Part shown: positions 49,213 through 58,032 of the stretch, in pieces
How positions within the stretch are numbered: position 1 is the stretch's first letter
Layout: each line of letters starts with the position of its first letter
DNA from: Mycolicibacterium holsaticum DSM 44478 = JCM 12374
Lineage (GTDB): Bacteria > Actinomycetota > Actinomycetes > Mycobacteriales > Mycobacteriaceae
DNA length: 64,000 nt
Assembly: GCF_019645835.1 (NCBI RefSeq)
Contig: NZ_CP080998.1
Span: 2,976,001-3,040,000, forward strand
Reading direction: 5' to 3'
Program-made: the position numbers and the translations under genes
The notes under the pieces: generated by a model
Told to the model about the DNA's origin: nothing
Database searches by the model: none
Seen by the model: only the letters and a program-made list of their open reading frames with translations

Positions 49213-49240
49213 TGACCAATGTCCTTTGACCAATGGCCCT
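49213..49240. promoter_or_regulatory. Tandem DosR-like half-conserved boxes for PEP synthase
   Basis: TGACCAATGTCCTT (49213-49226) is immediately followed by TGACCAATGGCCCT (49227-49240), a 14-bp tandem repeat. The downstream copy is the better match to GGACCNNNGGCCC and its centre is about 50 bp before the ATG at 49284. Confidence 0.6.
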
Positions 49241-49283
49241 CCGACGCTTTACCGACGCCCCACCGCACCACACGATAGATGTC

Positions 49284-51560
49284 ATGCAAAGCAGAACCTA
49301 CGTCCGTGACATCGCGGCCCTCAGGATCGCCGACGCCGACGATGCGGGCGGTAAAGGGGCCAATATGGGCGAACTGGTGGCTGCCGACCTCCCGGTTCCA
49401 CCGGGCTTTGTCCTCCTCCGACACTGCTACCGCGATTCGATGCGGGCCGGCGGCGTCGACGCCGAAATCGCCGCCCTTCACCGTGAAGCGATCGGCACTG
49501 TTGCCGACACGTTCCGCCTGACCGAATTGTGCGAACGCCTGCAGGCCCTGGTCCACAAGGCCGGCATCGCCGAGCACGTGCACGAGGCGGTGCTCGCCGC
49601 GTATCGCGCGCTCGGTGCGGACACCGTGGTGGCGGTGCGCTCGTCGGCTACCGGGGAGGACAGCCGCGACGCGTCGTTCGCCGGCATGAACCGGACGATC
49701 ACCAACGTCCTTGGCGAAAACGCGCTGATCGACGCCATCCAGAAGTGCTGGATGTCGTTGTTCTCCCCGCGCGTCATCACCTACCGGGCCAGCCGCGGAA
49801 TCACCGGGGAACCGGCGATGGCGGTGGTGGTCCAGAAAATGATCAACTCGGAGAAGGCGGGGGTCGCGTTCACTGCCGACCCGAGTACAGGTGCACAGGA
49901 CCGGGTCGTCATCGAAGGTGCGTTCGGGCTGGGCGAGGTGGTGGTGTCCGGCTCGGTCAATCCCGATACCTACGTCGTGGCCAAGGACACCCTGCGCGTG
50001 CTCGACGTCCGCATCGGCCATAAGGCGTTCAAGATCATCCGCGGTCCCGATGGCCACGACACCGAAGTCGAACTGGCCCAGGACCAGGCCGCGGCCCGTG
50101 TCCTCGACGACGACGAACTGCGCCGCATCGCCGAACTGGCGATCGCGATCGAGCGGCACAACGGATGCCCACAGGACACCGAGTGGGCAATCGAGGACGG
50201 CCTGGCGTACCTGGTGCAGGCGCGTCCGATCACGACGCTGGACCATCCGCCGGCATCGATATCCGAGGAGCACCCCGTCCTCGCTCGCGGTCTGGCCGCG
50301 GCGCCCGGGCTGGCATCAGGTTCGGTACGCGTGCTGGAGAGCCCGGATCAGGGCAGCCTGTTGCAGGACGGCGAGATCCTGGTCGCCCAGATGACCAATC
50401 CGGACTGGCTGCCCACCATTCGTCGCGCCGCCGCGCTGGTCACCGACACCGGCGGAATGACCTGCCACGCCGCGATTGTGGCCCGAGAACTGAAAGTTCC
50501 GTGCGTGGTCGGAACGCGTTCGGCCACGACGGACCTGCACGAGGGCACCACCGTGACCGTCGACGGAAACCAGGGCCGGGTGCTGGCGGGTCACCTGCAG
50601 ACAGCCACATCCACCGCCACCGTCACGCAGCGCGCAACACCGGCCGAACCGGCCAGCGAGGTGACCGGCACAAAGATCTACGTGAACTTGGCGATACCCG
50701 ACTCCGCTGAATCCGTTGCGGCACAACCGGTGGACGGGGTTGGTCTGCTGCGGGCCGAGTTCATGCTGACGGAAGCGCTTTCGGGCCGGCACCCGCGCGA
50801 CCTCATCGCGCACGGTGAACAAGGCAGCCTGGTCGACGCGATGGTCACATCGGTCGGTCGCATCGGGGCGGCGTTCGCGCCGCGCCCGGTCATCTACCGC
50901 ACCACCGATTTCCGCACGAACGAGTTCCGCGGGCTACGCGGCGGGCGGGCCTACGAGCCCGAAGAGCACAACCCGATGATCGGGTACCGGGGCTGCTACC
51001 GGTACATCAAGGAACCGGACGTGTTCGCAGTTGAGCTCGAGGCGCTGGCCCGGGTTCGCGAGCAATCCCCCAACGTGCACGTGATGATCCCGTTCGTGCG
51101 CACCCGGTGGGAACTCGAGGAATGCCTGTCACTCATCGATGCGAGCCCGCTGGGCCGCCAACGCGGCTTGCATCGCTGGGTGATGGCCGAGGTTCCGTCG
51201 GTCGTGCACTGGCTGCCGGAATACATCGGCATGGGCATCGACGGGGTGTCCATCGGCAGCAACGATCTCACCCAGTTGGTACTCGGTGTCGACCGCGACT
51301 CCGATATCTGCGCCGAACTGTTCGACGAATCCGACCCCGCAGTGCTTGACGCGATCGGTCAGATCATCGGCACAGCACGCAAATTCGGTGTCACGTCGTC
51401 GCTGTGCGGGCAGGCGCCGTCTACGAATCCGGCATTCGCCGAACACCTTGTGCGGATGGGTATCACCTCGGTGTCTGTCAACCCTGACGCTGCCGCAGCG
51501 GCACGGCGTGTGGTGGCCGCCGCCGAGCGACGAGTGCTGTTGGCGGCAGCGCTCACGTGA
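49284..51560 (+). CDS. ppsA: Phosphoenolpyruvate synthase
   Basis: This 758-residue pyruvate, water dikinase converts pyruvate and ATP to PEP, AMP and phosphate. The N-terminal ATP-binding domain has AGGKGANMGEL and VAVRSSATGEDSRDASFAG. The phosphohistidine domain has VTDTGGMTCHAAIVARE, with the catalytic His. The C-terminal PEP-binding barrel has GVGLLRAEFM, IGYRGCYRY and SIGSNDLTQLVLGVDRD, but the final Cys-containing GQAPS segment reads SLCGQAPST, as expected. ATG 49284 is chosen because the upstream ORF start lies in the tandem boxes. The 3' end overlaps the convergent acyltransferase by 8 bp. In hypoxia it may feed gluconeogenesis. Confidence 0.94.
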   Translation: MQSRTYVRDIAALRIADADDAGGKGANMGELVAADLPVPPGFVLLRHCYRDSMRAGGVDAEIAALHREAIGTVADTFRLTELCERLQALVHKAGIAEHVHEAVLAAYRALGADTVVAVRSSATGEDSRDASFAGMNRTITNVLGENALIDAIQKCWMSLFSPRVITYRASRGITGEPAMAVVVQKMINSEKAGVAFTADPSTGAQDRVVIEGAFGLGEVVVSGSVNPDTYVVAKDTLRVLDVRIGHKAFKIIRGPDGHDTEVELAQDQAAARVLDDDELRRIAELAIAIERHNGCPQDTEWAIEDGLAYLVQARPITTLDHPPASISEEHPVLARGLAAAPGLASGSVRVLESPDQGSLLQDGEILVAQMTNPDWLPTIRRAAALVTDTGGMTCHAAIVARELKVPCVVGTRSATTDLHEGTTVTVDGNQGRVLAGHLQTATSTATVTQRATPAEPASEVTGTKIYVNLAIPDSAESVAAQPVDGVGLLRAEFMLTEALSGRHPRDLIAHGEQGSLVDAMVTSVGRIGAAFAPRPVIYRTTDFRTNEFRGLRGGRAYEPEEHNPMIGYRGCYRYIKEPDVFAVELEALARVREQSPNVHVMIPFVRTRWELEECLSLIDASPLGRQRGLHRWVMAEVPSVVHWLPEYIGMGIDGVSIGSNDLTQLVLGVDRDSDICAELFDESDPAVLDAIGQIIGTARKFGVTSSLCGQAPSTNPAFAEHLVRMGITSVSVNPDAAAAARRVVAAAERRVLLAAALT

Positions 51561-52911
51561 GGGCGAGGACTTCGGCGAATCCCGCGACGAGGCATTTGTA
51601 GAGTTCGTGGTGGTCGGGAACCGCGCCGCCGTCGATGTTGATTCCGAACCCACAGATGTCACCGTAGGACAGCAACGTGATGTTCAACGCCGCACCGATC
51701 GTCGGCGAAAACGCGTATTGCATCCGTACCGGTGCCCCGGCGAAGTACACCGGCACGGGGAACCCCGGCACGTTGCTCGCGATGACGTCGACATGCCGCA
51801 ACGCCGAACCCACGTAGGAACGTGGCATCAGGTTCAGGGCCCCTGCGATCAACCCGGTATGGGCCAGGGATTTCTCGTTGCGCGCCCTACCGGTCTGCGC
51901 GTGGATCACCTGGATCCGTTCGCTGGGATCGACGATGTCCACCGGGACAGCGAACCGTATCAGGGTCGCCCGGTTACCACCGATGGGATCGGCCGCGGTA
52001 CGGACATTGATCGGCATCGAGAAGACCAGATCGCGGACAGCCGCATCGTGCATTTCATGATAGGCGCGAAGTCCGCCGGCGACCGCGGCGATGAACGCGT
52101 CGTTCAACGAACCGCCGCCGAGGCGACCGGCCCGACTGAGCGCAGACTTGGGTACTTCGTATGTGAAAACGCGACGGATCAGGTTGCGGTCCCGCATGAT
52201 CGGTGATCCGGGTTTGCTGATGGGTCGAGCCGTCCGGTAGATGGAAGCCACCGTCGAACCGCCCGCCGCAACGGTGTCCACGGGCCGGCGAACAGCGTTC
52301 GCCACGGCCGGAACCGCTTTGACGGGCGCCGACAACGCCGCGCCGATGATGCGCGCGGGGTAGTCCATCACGGCGCGCAGCCCACCGAACCGCTGCGCCG
52401 CCGCCGGTTTCGGCGCCTCAGGCAACGAACCTCGGCGCTCAGGACGTTCCTTGAGGTCGTACAGGATTCGCGCTATCTCGACTGCGCCGACGCCGTCGGA
52501 CAGCGCATGGTTGAACCTGGCCAGCACCGCAGCGCCGCCGTCGGACAATCCGTCGACCAACGTGGCGTCCCAGAGCGGACGGGCCCGGTCGAAGTCGGCC
52601 ATCGCCGCCACCCGGGCCAGTTCGAGCAGTTCCTCGGCGCTCCCGGAGCCGGGAGCGCTGACGCGCCGTAAATGAAAGCCGACATCGAAGTCCGAAACGG
52701 TCTCCCACCGTGGTGGGAGTAGAGGCGCTGAGGGCACCACCCGCTGTCGAAACCTGGGTGCGGTCCGGCTCAACCTTTCGAACCGGTCGACCAACTGGGG
52801 CCAATCCGGACACCGGTCAAGCAATGTGAGCACGACGATCGTTGACCGCAAGCGCGGATCGTCCTCGATCCGCCACATGAAAGCGTCGCTGCTGGTCAGT
52901 GAATCAGCCAT
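51553..52911 (-). CDS. Wax ester synthase/diacylglycerol acyltransferase, active-site intact
   Basis: This 452-residue WS/DGAT makes triacylglycerol or wax esters from acyl-CoA. The catalytic HHxxxDG-type motif reads NHALSDG (the second, catalytic His and the Asp are both kept) in LARFNHALSDGVGA. The second conserved block is in MPINVRTAADPIGGN, and the C-terminal NVPGFPVPVYFAGAPV motif is complete. ATG 52911 or GTG one codon earlier. It starts 41 bases after the stop of the membrane protein gene upstream and is probably expressed from the DosR box at 53522. Triacylglycerol accumulation is a hallmark of dormant mycobacteria. Confidence 0.92.
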   Translation of the reverse strand: MADSLTSSDAFMWRIEDDPRLRSTIVVLTLLDRCPDWPQLVDRFERLSRTAPRFRQRVVPSAPLLPPRWETVSDFDVGFHLRRVSAPGSGSAEELLELARVAAMADFDRARPLWDATLVDGLSDGGAAVLARFNHALSDGVGAVEIARILYDLKERPERRGSLPEAPKPAAAQRFGGLRAVMDYPARIIGAALSAPVKAVPAVANAVRRPVDTVAAGGSTVASIYRTARPISKPGSPIMRDRNLIRRVFTYEVPKSALSRAGRLGGGSLNDAFIAAVAGGLRAYHEMHDAAVRDLVFSMPINVRTAADPIGGNRATLIRFAVPVDIVDPSERIQVIHAQTGRARNEKSLAHTGLIAGALNLMPRSYVGSALRHVDVIASNVPGFPVPVYFAGAPVRMQYAFSPTIGAALNITLLSYGDICGFGINIDGGAVPDHHELYKCLVAGFAEVLALT

Positions 52912-52951
52912 CACAGTTCACCACCGGGCAGGTCGTGTGGTCACGCCCCGG

Positions 52952-53419
52952 TCAGGCGGCGGCGGACAGATCAGGGGCCGAGCTTTCCGCTTGGGTCGTC
53001 GACGGAGTCCGTGTCGGGGCCCACCCCACATAGGTCAGGTACAGTCCGACGACCGCCATGACCGCGAAGACGGCCTTCCACCAACCGCCTCCGTCGAGCA
53101 TGGAGTCCGCCGCAGACAGGTAGGTCTGAGGAATCGCCAGCAGGAGCGCGCCCTTGAGGGTGGTCAGCACGCCGAGGATCGACACGATGATCGCCGGGAC
53201 ACCCCGCCAGTAGGGATGCAGGGCGATCACGATGAGGCCGGCCAACAGGACAAACACGCCAGTCACCCACGCCCACACCGTGTTCGCACGGAACTCGGAC
53301 ATCAGCGTGGGCATCTGCGATGCGCGGATCAGCGCCACGATGGTGGCAAACGCCAGGTACGGGCCGAGCACGCGGGCGAACGTGCGTGTCCTGCCCTCGG
53401 ACTGCTGTGGAGTGCTCAT
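52952..53419 (-). CDS. Four-helix membrane protein of unknown function
   Basis: This 155-residue hydrophobic protein has four predicted helices (near residues 18-38, 48-68, 70-95 and 115-135) and a Thr/Ser/Ala-rich soluble tail. I do not recognise the family with certainty. AAGGAGG lies seven bases before the ATG, and a perfect DosR box is 103 bases upstream. Neighbouring WS/DGAT is on the same strand, so the pair is likely one operon. Possible roles in lipid storage or redox adaptation are inference only. Confidence 0.75.
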   Translation of the reverse strand: MSTPQQSEGRTRTFARVLGPYLAFATIVALIRASQMPTLMSEFRANTVWAWVTGVFVLLAGLIVIALHPYWRGVPAIIVSILGVLTTLKGALLLAIPQTYLSAADSMLDGGGWWKAVFAVMAVVGLYLTYVGWAPTRTPSTTQAESSAPDLSAAA

Positions 53420-53521
53420 CGCACACCTCCTTTGGAGCCCCTTTGGAGCCCACCCATGTCGAAGATGACGAAACTGCGGCCATCTAGGGCTTATCTGACC
53501 ACTGATGCGGGGTCTGCCATA

Positions 53522-53535
53522 GGGACCAAAGTCCC
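53522..53535. promoter_or_regulatory. DosR box upstream of the membrane protein/WS-DGAT operon
   Basis: GGGACCAAAGTCCC: arms GGGAC/GTCCC complete. It predicts a transcription start near 53486 and a leader of about 66 nt with the AAGGAGG site. Confidence 0.85.
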
Positions 53536-53588
53536 GCGCTCTGACGGTATTCGTCAGTTCAGCGCCGTCTGGTCACCAACGACATCGG

Positions 53589-54062
53589 TTATCCGGTCGG
53601 GGCGCCGACCTGAACTTCGGTGGCCGGATCCGAATGGCTGAAACATGCGGCACGCCGATGTATCCGGCGCGCCGCGATGCTGGCGGCAAGGATGGAGGCG
53701 ATGATGATCGCCTGCGCACGGTCGCCGAGGAAGTACGAGACCAGGGCGGTGCCGGCGAGCAGAAGCAAAACGGCGTTGCGCAGTTGGCGTCCCAACACCG
53801 CCAGCGCGCTGACGCGGTGTGTTCGAACGGCGTTGGCGCCGAACCGGTCAAGCCGCATAATCGCGTCGGCGTTGGACAATCCGCCGGCCGAACTGTTGAG
53901 CCAGCCCATCACCTCGTCGACCGGAGCCGCCGCGACCCGCTGTGCGGTCAACACCGTCGGACCCGGTTCGTGTCCGTCAGCTCCCACGAACGGCCTTTCG
54001 CGAAGCGCCCCCGATGGCGCGTCGTCGCGCCCGCCACGGCCGAGCGAAGACGGCGATCGCAA
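53589..54062 (-). pseudogene. N-terminal remnant of a Mg/Ca-type (P2/P3) cation ATPase
   Basis: This 157-residue ORF matches only the cation-ATPase N-terminal domain and first two helices: GGLSNADAIMRLDRFGANAV, RQLRNAVLLLLAGTALVSYFLGD, and AIIIASILAAS. After that the homology stops and a basic tail (AARRIHRRAACF) runs to the stop. No actuator, DKTGT or ATP-binding domain is present on either strand nearby. A TTG start at 54062 is 45.5 bp from the palindrome at 54101 and GGGAGG lies just upstream, so it may still be expressed. Either a decayed gene or a retained truncated protein. Confidence 0.65.
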
Positions 54063-54100
54063 ACACCTCCCAGAGTTGGCATTCGAGGCCGACGGTCATA

Positions 54101-54114
54101 GGGCCTTTCGGCCC
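54101..54114. promoter_or_regulatory. DosR-like palindrome in the divergent ATPase promoter
   Basis: GGGCCTTTCGGCCC, near-perfect palindrome shared between the ATPase remnant (minus) and the P1B-5 ATPase (plus). It lies 45.5 bp from TTG 54062 and 76.5 bp from ATG 54184. Confidence 0.7.
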
Positions 54115-54183
54115 GGATAGCGAAGGACTTATCACCCGGGTGCATGGGCCTGGCCCGCGTACGCTGTCATCGAGGACGGCGAC

Positions 54184-56541
54184 ATGGACGATACGGAGCG
54201 AAACGTTCCGACCACCGCGCGGTGGCGGTCTTTGCGCGAGCCGGTTCTGGTGGTCCTCACCTTCGGCGCGTTGCTGGTCGGCGCCGTCCTCTGGCTGATC
54301 GGGCTGCGCGATGCCGCCGATGTCAGTTGGATCGTCGGCACATCGGTCGCTGTGGTCCCCGCACTGCTGTGGGTGTTGTCGGCGCTGCGGCGCGGAAGTC
54401 TCGGCGTCGACGTCATCGCGGTGCTGTCGTTGGTCGGCACCCTGCTCGTCGGGGAGTATCTGGCCGGCGCACTGATCGCGGTGATGCTGGCCGGGGGGCG
54501 CGCTCTGGAAGCCGCTGCGGCCCAACGCGCCTCTCGCGACCTGCGGTCATTACTCGAACACGCACCCCGGTTCGCCCGCCGCCGCATCGGAACCGAAGTC
54601 CGGGTCGTCCCCATCGCAGACGTCGCGGTCGACGACCTTCTGGTCGTCGGCCCCGGCGAAACCGTGCCCGTCGACGGTCGCGTCGCCGATGCGCTGGCGT
54701 TGTTGGACGAATCGGTGCTCACCGGTGAATCCATGCAGGTGGAGCGTCGCCGCGGGGAGCCGGTTCGCAGCGGCGTGGTGAACGCGGGTGGCCCGTTCGA
54801 GGTTCGCGCCACCGCGACCGCGAAAGACAGCACATACGCGGGCATCGTGCGGCTCGCCGAGGAGGCGCGCGCGGAGACCGCCCCGATCGTGCGGCTGGCC
54901 GACCGGTACGCGGCCTGGTTCCTACCCCTGACCCTCGTCGTTGCCGGGGGTGCCTGGCTCGCGACCGGGTCTGCGGTACGCGCCGTCGCTGTCCTCGTGG
55001 TCGCCACACCGTGCCCGCTGCTGCTCGCCGCGCCGGTGGCGATCGTGTCGGGGCTGTCGCGGGCGTCCCGGCGCGGCGTTGTCGTGCGCAGCGGTGGCGC
55101 GCTGGAGGCACTGGGCAGTGCGAAGACTCTCGTGCTGGACAAGACCGGCACCCTGACAATGGGCCGCCCGGTCGTTGTCGACGTGTTGGTCGCGCCGGAT
55201 CAGCACGCCGGGGAAATCCTTCGGTTGGCGGCGTCGGTCGATCAGATCTCCCCACACGTGCTCGCCGAAGCGATCGTCACCGAAGCCCTGGCCCGGGGGC
55301 TGCAACCCGTGTTGCCGACCGACGTGACCGAGACGGCCGGGCGCGGCGTCACCGGCATGGTCGATGGTCACCGCGTCGAAGTCGGCAAACTGGGCAGTTC
55401 GGTCAGCGACGTGGACTGGGCGCGAGCAGCGGAGAACCGGGCGACGCTGGACTCTGCCGCCATCGCGTGGGTGTGCATCGACGACTCCCCGGCCGGCGCG
55501 ATACTGCTTCGCGACCCGCTGCGCCGGGACGCGCCGCGCACGATGCGCCGACTGCGGTCGGCCGGACTCGACCGGCTGGTGATGCTGACCGGCGACCGCG
55601 CCGAACCCGCGCGCGAGGTCGCGACGGTGCTCGGACTCGACGACGTTTATGCCCAGCAGAGCCCCGCCGACAAGGTGGCTGCGGTGCGGGACGAGAAACG
55701 GCGTGCGGTCACCGTGATGGTGGGTGATGGCATCAACGACGCCCCGGCGCTCGCGGCGGCCACGGTCGGTGTCGCGATGGGGGCTCGGGGTGCGACGGCG
55801 TCCTCGGAAGCCAGTGACATCGTCTTGACCACCGATCGCCTCGATCGCCTCGCCGACGCCATGGACATCGCCAGGTGGTCACGGCGCATCGCGGTTCAGA
55901 GCGCGGTCGTCGGTATGGCACTGTCGCTGGCGGCCATGTCCATCGCTGCCCTCGGTTGGCTACCGCCCGCGCCCGGTGCGCTGCTTCAGGAGGGGATCGA
56001 CGTGGCGGTCATCCTCAACGCACTGCGCGCGTTGCGCGGTAACCCCGCGAACGAGGTCGAGTTGCCGGCCGGCACCGAAGACATGTTGCGGCAGTTCGCG
56101 GCCGAGCACGACGAACTGCGCGAGAGCATCGATCTGCTTCGTGATGCAGCAGACCGATTGGTCACGGGCACCGACTCCGCCGCACTGGACGCGGTGATCC
56201 GTGCCCACAGCTTTCTTCAGGACCGAATTCTGCCGCACGAACAGGCCGAGGAGACCGGGCTTTACCCGGCGCTGGCCCGCCCACTCGGCAGCGATGAAGC
56301 CACGGCCACCATGAGCAGAACGCATGCCGAGATCCGCCGGCTGTCGGATCGGATCGGCGCCCACGTCGAACTAGCCCGGGCGAGCAACGGCATCCAACCC
56401 GAGCAACGTGATGACCTTCTCGCGTGCCTTTACGGACTGCACGCCATACTTCGGCTGCACTTCCTGCAGGAAGAGGAGAACTACTTCACGCTCGCCGACG
56501 ATGAACTGACCACCCGTGCGGCGCTGCCCGATGGCGAATAG
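54184..56541 (+). CDS. P1B-5-type metal ATPase with C-terminal hemerythrin domain
   Basis: This 785-residue transporter has the full P-type set: TGES at 180-183, membrane motif TPCP at 275-278, DKTGT with phosphorylated Asp319, and GDGINDAP at 514-521. TPC in the sixth-helix position and a C-terminal hemerythrin-like domain define the P1B-5 class, whose characterised member (Nia of Sinorhizobium meliloti) exports Ni and Fe. The hemerythrin part (about 635-765) offers His642, His685/Glu689, His714, His753, His759 and Glu763 as likely di-iron ligands. There is no N-terminal metal-binding domain. In a DosR island it could coordinate O2 or NO sensing with iron or nickel efflux. Confidence 0.9.
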   Translation: MDDTERNVPTTARWRSLREPVLVVLTFGALLVGAVLWLIGLRDAADVSWIVGTSVAVVPALLWVLSALRRGSLGVDVIAVLSLVGTLLVGEYLAGALIAVMLAGGRALEAAAAQRASRDLRSLLEHAPRFARRRIGTEVRVVPIADVAVDDLLVVGPGETVPVDGRVADALALLDESVLTGESMQVERRRGEPVRSGVVNAGGPFEVRATATAKDSTYAGIVRLAEEARAETAPIVRLADRYAAWFLPLTLVVAGGAWLATGSAVRAVAVLVVATPCPLLLAAPVAIVSGLSRASRRGVVVRSGGALEALGSAKTLVLDKTGTLTMGRPVVVDVLVAPDQHAGEILRLAASVDQISPHVLAEAIVTEALARGLQPVLPTDVTETAGRGVTGMVDGHRVEVGKLGSSVSDVDWARAAENRATLDSAAIAWVCIDDSPAGAILLRDPLRRDAPRTMRRLRSAGLDRLVMLTGDRAEPAREVATVLGLDDVYAQQSPADKVAAVRDEKRRAVTVMVGDGINDAPALAAATVGVAMGARGATASSEASDIVLTTDRLDRLADAMDIARWSRRIAVQSAVVGMALSLAAMSIAALGWLPPAPGALLQEGIDVAVILNALRALRGNPANEVELPAGTEDMLRQFAAEHDELRESIDLLRDAADRLVTGTDSAALDAVIRAHSFLQDRILPHEQAEETGLYPALARPLGSDEATATMSRTHAEIRRLSDRIGAHVELARASNGIQPEQRDDLLACLYGLHAILRLHFLQEEENYFTLADDELTTRAALPDGE

Positions 56542-56595
56542 CCAAGCGCGCATCGCCATTCGGAAGAGCCACGCCAGGTGCTCGGTACACCGTTG

Positions 56596-56609
56596 TGGAC
56601 CAATGGCCC
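56596..56609. promoter_or_regulatory. DosR box for the Met/His-rich protein
   Basis: TGGACCAATGGCCC. The centre is 42.5 bp from ATG 56645. The spacer between the ATPase stop (56541) and the box is 54 bp, so the small gene has its own promoter. Confidence 0.7.
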
Positions 56610-56644
56610 TATGCATCCACGCGGCGTGAGCGCACCCTCAACAG

Positions 56645-56971
56645 ATGACAGCTCCACAAGAACCAGCGACCGACCGCTCGTCGGTCCCTGAGCACCGTCC
56701 CTTGAACCACGTGCTGGTCTGGGCCGGGATTGCGGCCGCCGCCGTCTTTATCGTCGCGGTGGTGTTCCTTTCCGGTTTCTACCTCGGTCGCAGCACGAGC
56801 GGTCAGAGCGGCAACGACCATTGGAACCACATGTCGCACAACGACATGATGGGCCCCGGGATGATGGGCCCCGGCATGATGGGCCCCGGGATGGGCACAC
56901 CGCCCTGCCGCATGAACCCCACCGGACCGCCACCGCCGCCCGCAACGCCGAGGATGAACCCGAGTCGTTGA
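56645..56971 (+). CDS. Single-pass membrane protein with Met/His/Pro-rich putative metal-binding tail
   Basis: This 108-residue protein has a 22-residue cytosolic N-terminus, one helix (VWAGIAAAAVFIVAVVFLSGFYLG) and an exported tail containing NDHWNHMSHNDMM, then three repeats of MMGPG and a proline run. His and Met clustering resembles copper or other soft-metal binding tails. It has no recognised domain. It follows the P1B-5 ATPase by 104 bp and could hand metal to it or bind what it exports; this is inference. ATG 56645 coincides with the predicted leaderless transcription start. Confidence 0.75.
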   Translation: MTAPQEPATDRSSVPEHRPLNHVLVWAGIAAAAVFIVAVVFLSGFYLGRSTSGQSGNDHWNHMSHNDMMGPGMMGPGMMGPGMGTPPCRMNPTGPPPPPATPRMNPSR

Positions 56972-57173
56972 CTGCTCGGCGGCAACTCCACGCAGACTGC
57001 GAGGTCCTCGGTCTTTCGAGAGGTTTCTGCGCGACCGGGGGCTGGACGGCGCTTGCAGACGGCATTCCTGCATAACAAATGTGCGCGGTGAGGCTAAGCC
57101 GTAGCAGTCGTCTACCGAATCGTCGGCTGCACATGCGCTATCGTCCAACCGTTCAGCTCAGCCGAGGAGCGCC

Positions 57174-57472
57174 GTGACCGTATTTGCGGGCTTGCCGGCC
57201 CACGTCTTGTTCGTCCATTTCGTCGTGACCCTGATACCACTCACCGCGGTCCTCGAGATGCTGTGCGCGCTATGGCCGGCGGCGCGCCAGCGATTGGTCT
57301 GGCTGGTCGTCGTGCTTGCCGCCGCGACGCTCGTGCCGACACCCTTGACCGTCAAGGCGGGCGAATGGCTGTATGACCGTGAGCAGCAACCGGGACAACC
57401 GCGGTGGTGCTCACCGGTGACTCCGGTGCGCGCGCGGTGTGGGGCGGCGAGTTGACGCAAGCCGACCGCTGA
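57174..57472 (+). pseudogene. DUF2231 membrane protein, internally deleted and frameshifted
   Basis: The first 67 or so residues (TVFAGLPAHVLFVHFVVTLI, ARQRLVWLVVVLAAATLVPT) match the N-terminal half of DUF2231 four-helix proteins from a GTG at 57174 with a GAGGAG site upstream. After KAGEWL the sequence is scrambled, and the C-terminal family ending (VVLTGDSGARAVWGGE) reappears in another frame from 57404 to the TGA at 57470-57472. The middle helices are missing, so a deletion and frameshift have joined the two ends. As read from the GTG, the ORF ends at 57455. It is probably non-functional. Confidence 0.65.
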
Positions 57473-57504
57473 CGTCCGACTGTTCGCGTTGGCCCTACAT
57501 TCCG

Positions 57505-57518
57505 AGGCCATTTGGCCC
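57505..57518. promoter_or_regulatory. DosR-like box for the DUF5709 gene
   Basis: AGGCCATTTGGCCC, a 14-bp site whose centre is 43.5 bp from ATG 57555. A second GGCCC-containing motif lies at 57490-57500. Confidence 0.6.
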
Positions 57519-57554
57519 TACGGCGCCGTCACGTCGACACCGCAGAATCAGTGC

Positions 57555-58007
57555 ATGATCACCTCATCTGGCACGGGTCCTGCGGCAGAACCGTACGACG
57601 GCGACGACGAAGACCAGTGGTCGGCAGAAGACACCCTGATCGAGCGCGGCACCGCCGATCTGCTCGATGAGGGCTACTCGCCGCCCGAGCGACCGTGGCG
57701 AGGCACCGCTGGGTCGATGCCGGGCACCGACCGGATTTTGGCCGCCGAAGAACCGGATCCGGCGGCGCTGCTCGGTGATGACCGGGACGAGTCGGAATCG
57801 GAGCGCTCCGATTACGCCGAGCGCGATGCCGAATTCCCCGAGCACGCCGAGGTCGGTCGCAACCGAGCAGGTCGGCTGATCGCTCCCGACATGGGTTTTG
57901 GCGAAGACGAGGAGTCCGAGCTGATCGCAGACGACGTCGGTATCAGTGGTGGCGCGGCCTCAGCCGAAGAAGCCGCGGTGCACATCATCGACGACGACGA
58001 CCGCTGA
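57555..58007 (+). CDS. DUF5709 acidic protein
   Basis: This 150-residue very acidic protein of the DUF5709 family (actinobacterial) contains QWSAEDTLIERGTADLLDEGY, SPPERPW, GRLIAPDMGFGEDEESELIADD and an acidic end. No membrane or catalytic motif is seen. Members often lie in stress-induced regions; function unknown. ATG 57555 is favoured over the longer ORF because it lies at the start predicted from the DosR box. The next gene converges with it 25 bases away. Confidence 0.85.
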   Translation: MITSSGTGPAAEPYDGDDEDQWSAEDTLIERGTADLLDEGYSPPERPWRGTAGSMPGTDRILAAEEPDPAALLGDDRDESESERSDYAERDAEFPEHAEVGRNRAGRLIAPDMGFGEDEESELIADDVGISGGAASAEEAAVHIIDDDDR

Positions 58008-58032
58008 TCCTTCTTGCCTCAGCCGGACACCG

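Noticed and set aside
53476..53492. GCGGCCATCTAGGGCTT as a second DosR box
   Set aside because: Arms are not symmetric around the usual centre and it lies at the predicted transcription start of the 53522 box.
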